From assembly GCA_011391855.1 (NCBI GenBank), contig JAABPT010000344.1:1-32136 (forward strand): a DNA stretch of 32,136 bases. The letters run 5' to 3'. The position numbers were made by a program, and so were the translations under genes. Source of the stretch: Burkholderiales bacterium. Lineage in GTDB: Bacteria; Pseudomonadota; Gammaproteobacteria; Burkholderiales; Burkholderiaceae_C. This document shows positions 25,202-32,136 of the stretch, one piece after another; the stretch's first letter is position 1; each line of letters starts with the position of its first letter. The notes under the pieces were generated by a model. The model searched no databases, was not told the DNA's origin, and was given only the letters and a program-made list of their open reading frames with translations.

Positions 25202-26122
25202 TCAGCGCGCCGGCCGCTCCGGCCAGGTGGCCAGCAGCAGCCCGGCGATGCCCAGCCCGAAGGCCGCCACGTGTGCCGTGCCAAACGGCTCGCCCAACAC
25301 GACGATGCCCACCGCAGCGGCGCTGGCCGGCAGCAGCACCGTGAAGACACCGGCCCGTGACGAAGGCACGTGGCGCAGGCCACGCATCCACAGCCACACC
25401 GTGACCATGCTCGCGGCGATGGCATAGAAGGCCAGCAGGCCCCACATCGGCAGCGACACGGAACCGAACGGAAAGCTCCAGGCCTGCCACAGCCCGAAGG
25501 GCGTCACCAGCGCCAGCCCCCACAGGTTGATGAGTGCGCTGATGCGCCGCGGCGACACATTGACGGTGAGCCGCTTGCCGATCACCACGTACGACGCTTC
25601 GCACAGCACCGCCGCCAGCAGCAGCGCGTAGCCCAGCAGCACGCCTGGCCCGTCGCCGGCCGCCGGACCGCCGTGCCGCGCCAAGCCGAGCAGCGCGATG
25701 CCCAGCGCTGCGCAGGCAATCGCCAGCACCACGCGCGGCCGGATGTGTTCGCCCAGGAACAGGCGCGACAGCAGCGCCACCGCCGCTGGAATGGCGGCCA
25801 TCGTCACCCCGGCGGCCAGCGCCGAGGTCAGCGCCACGCCGTACAGCATGCAGATGCTGAACAGGAAGTTGCCGAGGAAACTCTCCCAGAACAGCAGCCA
25901 GCGGTCGTGGCGCGACAGCGGCGGCTCACCTGCACGGCGCGGTACCCAGTGCAGCATGGCCACCGCGGCGATGCCGAAGCGCAGCCAGGCCAGCAGCAGC
26001 ACCGGAAACACGGCCACCAGCAGCTTCGACAGCCCCACGTAGCTGCCCACCAGCGCCATGCTGGCGGCCAGGCTGAGGTAGGCGGTGAGCGGCGGGTGTG
26101 CGGGTGGGCCCGGCCGACTCAC
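25202..26122 (-). CDS. EamA/DMT-family inner-membrane transporter
   Basis: 306 residues with about ten hydrophobic helices in two EamA halves (first half ends near LGIALLGLARHGG, second near GIAGLLLATWPE). Marks include LVAVFPVLLLAWLRFGIAAVAML and AGVTMAAIPAAVALLSRLFLGEHI in the first half and FYAIAASMVTVWLWMRGLRHVPSSRAGVFTVLLPASAAAVG in the second. GTG 26122 is the apparent start, with a weak GGTGA upstream. Members move amino acids, metabolites or polyamines outward or inward; the substrate cannot be told. It follows the aldehyde dehydrogenase by 58 bases on the same strand and may be part of the polyamine transcript. Confidence 0.88.
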   Translation of the reverse strand: MSRPGPPAHPPLTAYLSLAASMALVGSYVGLSKLLVAVFPVLLLAWLRFGIAAVAMLHWVPRRAGEPPLSRHDRWLLFWESFLGNFLFSICMLYGVALTSALAAGVTMAAIPAAVALLSRLFLGEHIRPRVVLAIACAALGIALLGLARHGGPAAGDGPGVLLGYALLLAAVLCEASYVVIGKRLTVNVSPRRISALINLWGLALVTPFGLWQAWSFPFGSVSLPMWGLLAFYAIAASMVTVWLWMRGLRHVPSSRAGVFTVLLPASAAAVGIVVLGEPFGTAHVAAFGLGIAGLLLATWPERPAR

Positions 26123-26180
26123 TGGGTCACCGTACGCACTGTAGGCACCGGAATGAGCGCTTCTGGGCAGCCGTGTGCGT

Positions 26181-27680
26181 TCATGCTGCGTCGATGCGCA
26201 CCCAGGTCGTCTTCAGCTCGGTGTACTTGTCGAAGGCGTGCAGGCTCTTGTCGCGGCCGTTGCCGCTTTGCTTGACGCCGCCGAAGGGCACGGTGATGTC
26301 GTCCTCGTCGTACTGGTTCACATGCACGGTGCCGGCGCGCAGCGCGCGCGCCACGCGGTGGGCGCGGTTGATGTTGTCGCTCCACACGCTGGCCTGCAGG
26401 CCGTAGTTGCTGTTGTTGGCCAGTTGCACGGCCTCGGCCTCGGTCTTGAAGCGGATCACGCTCATGACCGGGCCGAAGATTTCCTCGCGGGCGATCTTCA
26501 TGCCGTTGGCCACACCGTCGAAGACCGTGGGTTCGACATAGTGGCCACCGGTCTCCAGCCGCACCTGCCGGCCACCGGCGATGCAGCGCGCGCCTTCGTC
26601 CCGGCCGGCCTGGATATACCCCAGCACCGTCTTCAGCTGCGTCTCGTCGACCAGGGCCCCCATCACGGTGGACGTCTCCAGCGGGTCGGCCGGGGGGTAC
26701 AGCGGTGCCTGCGCGGCCACCAGCGCCACGAAGTCGTCGGCCACGCGTTCGTGCACGAGCACGCGCGAAGGGGCGTTGCAGCTTTCGCCCTGGTTGAAGA
26801 ACATGCTGCCGGCCACCGTGACAGCGGCGCGCTTCAGGTCGGCGAAATCGTCGAAGACCAGGAAGGCCGACTTGCCGCCGAGCTCGTTGAAGACCCGCTT
26901 CAGGTTGGAACGGCTGGCGTAGTCCAGCATGCGCCGGCCGGTGCGGGTGGAGCCCGTGAAGCCGATGGCGTCCACATCCATGTGCAGCGCCAGCGCCTCG
27001 CCGGCCTCGGCACCGAAACCGGGCACCACGTTCAGCACCCCGGGCGGAATGCCGGCCTCCACCGCCAGTTCGGCCAACCGCAGCGCCGTCAGCGGGCTCT
27101 TCTCGCTGGGCTTGAGCACCACGGAGTTGCCTGCCGCCAGCGCCGGACCCAGTTTCCAGGCGGCCATGATCATGGGGTAGTTCCAGGGCACGATGGCGCC
27201 GACCACGCCCACCGGTTCGTGCGTGATCAGCGCCAGCGCGTTGGCTGCCGTGGGTGCGACCTCGCCGTAGACCTTGTCCACTGCCTCGGCGTACCAGGCG
27301 ATGCAGCGCGCGGTGCTGGGCACGTCCACCGACAGCGAATACTGGATCGGCTTGCCCATGTCCAGCGTTTCCAGCAGCGCCAGTTCGTCGCGCGCGGCCA
27401 GGATCTTCTCGGCAAAGCGCAGCAGCAGCCGCTTGCGCACGGCCGGCGGCTTGCCGGCCCAGCGCGCGTCTTCGAAGGCGGCACGCGCGCTGGCCACCGC
27501 AGCGTCGATGTCGGCTGCGGCGCCGCGCGCCACGCTGGCCAGCACGCGGCCGTCGATGGGCGAGACGCAGGCAAAGGCCTCGCCCGAAGCGGCGTCGCGA
27601 CGCTGGCCTTCGATGACGGCGCGGCCGTCGATGCGCAGCGCGGTGGCGCGTTCATGCCAGTTCGTTGCGGCGGTACTCAT
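26181..27680 (-). CDS. puuC: Aldehyde dehydrogenase, PuuC-type
   Basis: 499 residues from ATG 27680 (AGGA seven bases upstream; an ATG six bases earlier is too close to it). All NAD-dependent ALDH marks are present: VPWNYPM with Asn167, KPSEKSP, GFTGSTRTGR, FNELGGKSA with Glu266, and FFNQGESCNAPSR with catalytic Cys301. The C-terminus, VPFGGVKQSGNGRDKSLHAFDKYTELKTTW, is nearly that of E. coli PuuC, which oxidises gamma-glutamyl-gamma-aminobutyraldehyde in putrescine breakdown. It lies in a run with the putrescine/spermidine ABC genes, supporting that role. Related enzymes also take 3-hydroxypropanal or other aldehydes. Confidence 0.92.
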   Translation of the reverse strand: MSTAATNWHERATALRIDGRAVIEGQRRDAASGEAFACVSPIDGRVLASVARGAAADIDAAVASARAAFEDARWAGKPPAVRKRLLLRFAEKILAARDELALLETLDMGKPIQYSLSVDVPSTARCIAWYAEAVDKVYGEVAPTAANALALITHEPVGVVGAIVPWNYPMIMAAWKLGPALAAGNSVVLKPSEKSPLTALRLAELAVEAGIPPGVLNVVPGFGAEAGEALALHMDVDAIGFTGSTRTGRRMLDYASRSNLKRVFNELGGKSAFLVFDDFADLKRAAVTVAGSMFFNQGESCNAPSRVLVHERVADDFVALVAAQAPLYPPADPLETSTVMGALVDETQLKTVLGYIQAGRDEGARCIAGGRQVRLETGGHYVEPTVFDGVANGMKIAREEIFGPVMSVIRFKTEAEAVQLANNSNYGLQASVWSDNINRAHRVARALRAGTVHVNQYDEDDITVPFGGVKQSGNGRDKSLHAFDKYTELKTTWVRIDAA

Positions 27681-27703
27681 GGGCATGTCCTGAAAAGGTG
27701 AAA

Positions 27704-27745
27704 GGGCGGGCACTCGGCCCGCCCGGTTCGGGCCGCGGCGGCCCG
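27704..27745 (-). terminator. Two tandem GC hairpins between porin-like gene and puuC
   Basis: Reading the minus strand after the porin-like gene stop, a 7-bp stem CGGGCCG/CGGCCCG (27745-27729, 3-base loop) is followed by an 8-bp stem GGGCGGGC/GCCCGCCC (27724-27704, 5-base loop), then TTTCACCTTTT. The broken T-run suggests a partial terminator that would reduce, not abolish, transcription into puuC; it could instead stabilise the upstream mRNA. Confidence 0.6.
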
Positions 27746-27750
27746 CTGCG

Positions 27751-29208
27751 TCAGAAGCTGACCACCACCGAGGCACCGAAGACGCTGTTCGTCTTCTCGA
27801 AGCGGCCCTCGCCCACGTATTCGAATACCGGCTGGTCGGCGCCGTCGTAGCGGTATTCCAGCTTGAAGAGGGTGTTCTCGTCGAACAGGTAGTTCATGCC
27901 CAGGCTGAAGGCCCAGCGGTTGGCACCCACCGATTCGCCCTTGGCGAAGCTGCCGTCGTCGAGCAGGCCGCGGCCGATGCCGTTGATGGAGTCGTCGAAG
28001 CTGAAGCCGAGCAGGCCGCCGCCGTTCTTGCTGTTCTCCACATAGTCGGCGCGCAGCACGCCTTCCAGGCGCGGCGTGATCTTGTAGGCCGCGGTGCCCG
28101 ACAGGCCCCACCACTTGGCGTCGCGCAGCACGCCGTCGCTGTTGAAGATGGCCGCGCCGTCTTGCTGGCCCACGCTGGCCTGGCCGAAGAAGGACCAGTC
28201 GCCGCGAATGAAATAGGCGTCGACCTCGAACAGGTTGACGCGCGTGTTCTCGCCGGCGCTGTCGAAGGGCGTGTTCTCGACGATGGGGTCGCCGTTGGCG
28301 TCGACCATGCCGGTGTCCAGCGGGTAGGTGCCGTCGCTGGCGGCGAAGTTCGCCATCTTGCCATGCACCCCGCTGAAGCCGAAGCCGCTGAATTCACCCT
28401 TGGAATAGTCGACGCGGTAGATCAGCGCCGGCTGCTTGTTTCCCGACGTGTTTCGTGCCGTATTGACGTTGGCCAGGCCGCCGCGCACCCACCACTTGCC
28501 GCTGGTGATGTCGAGCACGGCGCCGGTGTAGGCGCTGGGCGCCATGGTGTCGAACAGCAGGTTGTGCGTGATCAGCTTGTTGCCCGCCGGCAGCGTGAGC
28601 TCGTAACCGGTCCAGTCGGGAATCTGGCCCACCCACAGCCGCGTCTGCAGGTCGGTGAGTGGCACCGACACCGAGGCCTCGTGCACGATGGAGTTGTTGA
28701 AGATGGCGCCCGTGCCACGCTCGGGCGCCAGCGTCAGCTTCCAGCGCGTGCCGCCCTCGGTTTCCTTCTCGAAGTCGATCACGGCCATGCCGAAATAGGA
28801 GTTGTCGTAGGTGTAGCGCGCGTCGCCGTTGTTCAGGAAGACGAAGGTGGCGTCGTCCTGGGCACGGTTGTAGATCCAGGTCGGGTCCATCTGGCCGCTG
28901 ATCTTCAGCCCCTTCAGGCCCTGGTCTGCGAAGGTGTCCTGCAGGCCTTCGGTCTTGACGGCGATGCGGTTGAGCTCGCGCGCCTGTTCGGGCGTCATGC
29001 CCCACTGGCCCGCCGCGGGTGGGGTTGCGGCAGCAGGCGCGGCCGCGGCCGGCGCGGCCTGGAGCTTCTTCTCCAGTTCGTTGACACGCTCGCGCAGCGC
29101 GCGCATCTCCTTCAGCAATTCTTCGTTGCTTTGAGCGGCAGCGGGAAAAGCTGCGGCCAGTGCGAGCCCAAGCCCGAGCAGGGGCACGGTGGGGGCGGAG
29201 CGCTTCAT
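27751..29208 (-). CDS. Porin-like outer-membrane protein (DUF3138-like)
   Basis: 485 residues from ATG 29208 with AGGAGAA seven bases upstream. A signal peptide (VPLLGLGLALAAAFPAAAQ) is followed by a coiled-coil heptad stretch (NEELLKEMRALRERVNELEKKLQ, residues 27-50) and an Ala/Pro linker, a design found in trimeric porins that tether to the cell wall. The rest is a barrel, from GLKISGQMDPTWIYNRAQDD to the last strand NSVFGASVVVSF, ending in Phe. I place it with the DUF3138 family. It lies between the putrescine ABC genes and puuC, so it may admit polyamines through the outer membrane; that is inference from context. Confidence 0.85.
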   Translation of the reverse strand: MKRSAPTVPLLGLGLALAAAFPAAAQSNEELLKEMRALRERVNELEKKLQAAPAAAAPAAATPPAAGQWGMTPEQARELNRIAVKTEGLQDTFADQGLKGLKISGQMDPTWIYNRAQDDATFVFLNNGDARYTYDNSYFGMAVIDFEKETEGGTRWKLTLAPERGTGAIFNNSIVHEASVSVPLTDLQTRLWVGQIPDWTGYELTLPAGNKLITHNLLFDTMAPSAYTGAVLDITSGKWWVRGGLANVNTARNTSGNKQPALIYRVDYSKGEFSGFGFSGVHGKMANFAASDGTYPLDTGMVDANGDPIVENTPFDSAGENTRVNLFEVDAYFIRGDWSFFGQASVGQQDGAAIFNSDGVLRDAKWWGLSGTAAYKITPRLEGVLRADYVENSKNGGGLLGFSFDDSINGIGRGLLDDGSFAKGESVGANRWAFSLGMNYLFDENTLFKLEYRYDGADQPVFEYVGEGRFEKTNSVFGASVVVSF

Positions 29209-29264
29209 GGGGGTTCTCCTCGTTCGAGTCTGCGTCAGGGAAGGGTGTGCTGGAAGGTGGGCGT

Positions 29265-30116
29265 TCAGGCGCGCGCCGCGGCGGCCATCTCGCGCTGTCG
29301 CTTGCGCTCGGCGTTGGCAATGAACCAGCTGGCGGCCACCACGCCGATGGCGACGACGACGATGATCAGCGTGGCCACCGCATTGACGCTGGGGTTCAGC
29401 CCCAGCCGCGCGCGCGAGAAGATGACCAGCGGCATGGTGGTGGCGCCGGGGCCGGAAAGAAAGGCCGACAACACCACGTCGTCGAGCGAGAGCGTGAAGG
29501 TGAGCAGCCAGGCCGAGACCAGGCTTTGCGCGATCATCGGCAGCGTCACCAGCCAGAACACCTGGTGCGGCCGCGCGCCCAGGTCCATGGCGGCTTCCTC
29601 CAGTTGCGGATTCAGGTCGTGCAGCCGCGCCTGCACCACCACGGCGGCATAGGCCACGCCCAGCAGCAGGTGGCCGAACCAGATGGTGAGCAGGCCACGC
29701 TCGGGGAAGCCCAGCGCGCGCTGCACGCTCACCAGCATGAGCAGCAGCGACAGGCCCACCACCACCTCGGGCATCACCAGCGGCGCGGTGCTCATGCCCG
29801 AGAACAGCGTGCGCCCCGGAAAGCGCTTGTACTTGACCAGCGCAAAGGCGGTCAGCGTGCCCAGCACGACCGAGCCGCAGGCGGTGAGGAAGGCGATCTT
29901 CAGGCTCAGCCACAGGCCGGCCAACATTTCCGAATCGTTGGCCAGCGCCGCGTACCACCTGAGCGTGAAGCCGCGCCAGACATTGGGGATGGGCGAGTCG
30001 TTGAACGAGAAGATGACCAGCGCCACGATGGGCACGTAGAGGAACACATAACCCAGGCCCAGCCAGCCGCGGCCGAACCAGCGGTTGAAGGTGGCCGAGG
30101 TGCCGCGCGGCGTCAC
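29265..30116 (-). CDS. potI: Putrescine/spermidine ABC transporter permease PotI
   Basis: 283 residues from GTG 30116, which overlaps the potH stop (GTGA). Six hydrophobic segments start with GLGYVFLYVPIVALVIFSFNDS and end with VVVAIGVVAASWFIANAERK. The ABC permease EAA loop reads LEEAAMDLGARPHQVFWLVTLPMI. NDSPIPNVWRGFTLRWY matches the PotI/PotC subfamily. It pairs with PotH to form the inner-membrane channel driven by PotG. The porin-like gene follows after 56 bases. Confidence 0.93.
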   Translation of the reverse strand: MTPRGTSATFNRWFGRGWLGLGYVFLYVPIVALVIFSFNDSPIPNVWRGFTLRWYAALANDSEMLAGLWLSLKIAFLTACGSVVLGTLTAFALVKYKRFPGRTLFSGMSTAPLVMPEVVVGLSLLLMLVSVQRALGFPERGLLTIWFGHLLLGVAYAAVVVQARLHDLNPQLEEAAMDLGARPHQVFWLVTLPMIAQSLVSAWLLTFTLSLDDVVLSAFLSGPGATTMPLVIFSRARLGLNPSVNAVATLIIVVVAIGVVAASWFIANAERKRQREMAAAARA

Positions 30117-31033
30117 TTCCCGCTCTCCTGCGCTTCGGCCTGGTATTTGTTGAAGATGGCCAGCGGCACGATGATCAGCAGCACCATCACCACGGCCACG
30201 CTGGAAGCCATGGGCCAGTCGTTGTTGCTGAAGAATTCGTCCCACAGCACGCGGCCGATCATCAGCGTCTCGGGGCCGCCCAGCAGTTCGGGAATCACGA
30301 ATTCGCCGACGCAGGGAATGAAGACCAGCATCGACCCGGCAATGATGCCGGCCTTGGACAGCGGCACCGTGATCTTCCAGAACGCCACCCAGGGCGTGGC
30401 GCCCAGGTCGGCGGCAGCCTCGAGCAGCCGCAGGTCCAGCTTGGCCAGGTTGCCGTACAGCGGCAGGATCATGAACGGCAGGTAGGTGTAGGTCATGCCC
30501 AGCACCAGCGAGAACGGCGTGTGCATCAGCTTGCCGGGCGACGAGATGAGGCCCAGCGCATACAGCACCTGGTCCAGACCGGTGGCGAAGATGAGTTCGG
30601 CCACCCAGCCGCCTTCGGTGAGCAGCCCGCGCCAGGCGTAGACGCGCAGCAGGAAAGAGGTCCAGAACGGCAGCATCACCAGCATCAGCAGCGCCGGTTG
30701 CAGCGTGGGCCGCGCGCGTGCCATGAAATAGGCGAAGGGGTAGCCGATGAGAAGGCACAGCAGCGTGGTCACCAGCGCGTAGTGCAGGCTCGCCAGGTAG
30801 GTCTTGAAGTAGAGCGGGTCCTCGGTGATGAAGACGTAGTTGGAAAAGCGCAGCGCCAGCGTCAGCACGCCGTCGGACCAGCTGAGCACGTCCTTGAAGC
30901 TCACCGTCTCCATCTCGGAGACGCTGATCTTGCCGACGATGACGAAGGGGAACAGGAAGAAGACGAGCAGGAACAGGAACGGCACGGCGATCACCACCGT
31001 GCGGCCGCTGATCCGGGAGAGCAGGGCGTTCAT
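30113..31033 (-). CDS. potH: Putrescine/spermidine ABC transporter permease PotH
   Basis: 306 residues. The first segment IAVPFLFLLVFFLFPFVIVGKISVSE and five further helices fit a PotH/PotB permease. The EAA loop is LLEAAADLGATPWVAFWKITVPLS, and FVIPELLGGPETLMIGRVLWDEFFSNNDWP is characteristic of PotH. It heterodimerises with PotI and carries polyamine across the inner membrane. It starts seven bases after potG and overlaps potI by four, all on one transcript. Confidence 0.95.
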   Translation of the reverse strand: MNALLSRISGRTVVIAVPFLFLLVFFLFPFVIVGKISVSEMETVSFKDVLSWSDGVLTLALRFSNYVFITEDPLYFKTYLASLHYALVTTLLCLLIGYPFAYFMARARPTLQPALLMLVMLPFWTSFLLRVYAWRGLLTEGGWVAELIFATGLDQVLYALGLISSPGKLMHTPFSLVLGMTYTYLPFMILPLYGNLAKLDLRLLEAAADLGATPWVAFWKITVPLSKAGIIAGSMLVFIPCVGEFVIPELLGGPETLMIGRVLWDEFFSNNDWPMASSVAVVMVLLIIVPLAIFNKYQAEAQESGK

Positions 31034-31040
31034 CCCAGGT

Positions 31041-32136
31041 TCACTGCGTCAGCACCACGTGCGCGGCGCGCGACCAATGCGCCCACACCTGGTCGCCCCA
31101 GGTGAATTCGTCGTCGCGGTGGCGCTGCACGTTGGCCATGCTCACCTTCAGCCGCTCGCCGCTGGGCAGCTGCAGGTGGTAGACGGTGAAGCTGCCGAAA
31201 TAGGCCATCTCCTTGATCGTGCCGCTGACACTGTTGAATTCCTCGGCCGGCTTGTGGCGCGAGAGGTGGATCTTCTCGGGCCGCAGCGCCACCGTCACCG
31301 GCATGCCCACGACCCCCGTGATGCCATGGCCGACGAAGTGCTTGCAGTCGGCGCAGCCGATCACGCAATGGTCGGCCTCGTCGACGTCGAGCGTGCCGGG
31401 CATCAGGTTGACATTGCCGATGAAGTCGGCCACGAAACGCGTGGCCGGGGTCTCGTAGATGTCGCCCGGCGCGCCCACCTGCAGGAAGCGGCCCTCGCTC
31501 ATGACGGCGATGCGACTGGCCATGGTCATGGCCTCTTCCTGGTCGTGTGTGACCATGACGCAGGTCACGCCCACCGATTCGATGATGTTGACCAGTTCGA
31601 TCTGCGTTTCCTCGCGCAGCTTCTTGTCCAGCGCACCCAGCGGTTCGTCCAGCAGCAGCAACTGCGGCTGCTTGGCCAGGCTGCGCGCCAGGGCCACGCG
31701 CTGCTGCTGGCCGCCCGAAAGCTGGTGCGGCTTGCGCGTGGCGTATTTGCCCAGCTGCACGAGTTTCAGCATGGCCTCCACGCGCTCGGCGATGCGCTCC
31801 TTGGGGAGCCCCTCGCGCTTCAGGCCGAACGCGATGTTGTCCCACACCGAGAGGTGCGGAAAGAGCGCGTAGCTCTGGAACATCATGTTCATCGGCCGCC
31901 GGTACGGCGGCATGTCGCCGAGGTCGACGCCGTCCAGCACGATGCGGCCCGAGGTGGGTGTCTCGAAGCCGGCCAGCATGCGCAGCAGCGTGCTCTTGCC
32001 GCAGCCCGACGAGCCGAGCAGCGCGAAGATCTCGCCCTGGGTGATATCCAGGCTGACCTTGTTGACAGCCTTGAAGCCGTTGAAGTCCTTGACGACGTCC
32101 TGGATCTGCAGGAACGCCGCCTTGTCCACAGCCGAC
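31041..32136 (-). CDS. potG: Polyamine ABC transporter ATPase PotG, start at or beyond window edge
   Basis: At least 362 residues. A GTG at 32129 could be the start, but the frame continues to the window end and E. coli PotG has a longer N-terminus, so the 5' end may be missing. Walker A is GSSGCGKST (residues 39-47), the signature LSGGQQQRVALAR, Walker B LLLLDEPLGALD, and the switch His in VMVTHDQEEA. The C-terminal TOBE region contains CVIGCADC (residues 255-262), a CX3CX2C cysteine cluster that is not part of the known fold. It energises PotH/PotI. The periplasmic binding protein, usually potF, is not in the window and probably lies just upstream. Confidence 0.93.
   Translation of the reverse strand, partial: SAVDKAAFLQIQDVVKDFNGFKAVNKVSLDITQGEIFALLGSSGCGKSTLLRMLAGFETPTSGRIVLDGVDLGDMPPYRRPMNMMFQSYALFPHLSVWDNIAFGLKREGLPKERIAERVEAMLKLVQLGKYATRKPHQLSGGQQQRVALARSLAKQPQLLLLDEPLGALDKKLREETQIELVNIIESVGVTCVMVTHDQEEAMTMASRIAVMSEGRFLQVGAPGDIYETPATRFVADFIGNVNLMPGTLDVDEADHCVIGCADCKHFVGHGITGVVGMPVTVALRPEKIHLSRHKPAEEFNSVSGTIKEMAYFGSFTVYHLQLPSGERLKVSMANVQRHRDDEFTWGDQVWAHWSRAAHVVLTQ

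Overview
The window looks like chromosomal DNA of a high-GC betaproteobacterium, probably of the order Burkholderiales. This is inferred from the GC-rich codon use, the gene families and the dense operons with ATGA/GTGA overlaps; no rRNA or other marker is present to confirm it. No tRNA, rRNA or CRISPR array was seen.

Left part (1-5.7 kb): two paralogous, histidine-rich TPR proteins (the first cut by the window edge) separated by a short scrap that resembles an IS91-type transposase, a third small TPR protein, then on the minus strand a secreted SGNH/GDSL-type hydrolase followed by an MBL-fold hydrolase.

Middle part (5.93-18.8 kb): this looks like an old genomic island in dusA. A 156-base stretch at 5928-6083 aligns without gaps to the upstream region and first codons of the intact dusA gene (18641-18796) and stops matching just after the codons for APMMDW. 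Between the two copies lie an Xre/RES toxin-antitoxin pair, a seven-gene minus-strand envelope cluster (DUF2092-like periplasmic protein, two small repeat-rich exported proteins, an outer-membrane barrel, a large exported arylsulfatase, a lipoprotein, a second barrel), a divergent AraC-type regulator with an FNR-like palindrome in the shared promoter region, a small exported protein, a two-domain META lipoprotein and about 0.8 kb of gene-free DNA holding degenerate repeats. No integrase was recognised, so the island is decayed, or the duplication arose in another way.

Right part (18.7-25.2 kb, plus strand): dusA, then mtnP, mtnA and a fuculose-phosphate-type class II aldolase. This is the gene set of a methylthioadenosine / 5'-deoxyadenosine salvage shunt that yields DHAP and an aldehyde. 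It is followed directly by a complete AmmeMemoRadiSam set: a Memo-AMMECR1 fusion and the partner radical SAM protein. The genes point the same way, and overlapping start/stop codons join mtnA to the aldolase and the fusion gene to the radical SAM gene.

Far right (25.2-32.1 kb, minus strand): a putrescine/spermidine uptake and oxidation operon, potG-potH-potI, a DUF3138-like outer-membrane protein, a PuuC-type aldehyde dehydrogenase and an EamA transporter. The potG gene runs to the window edge.
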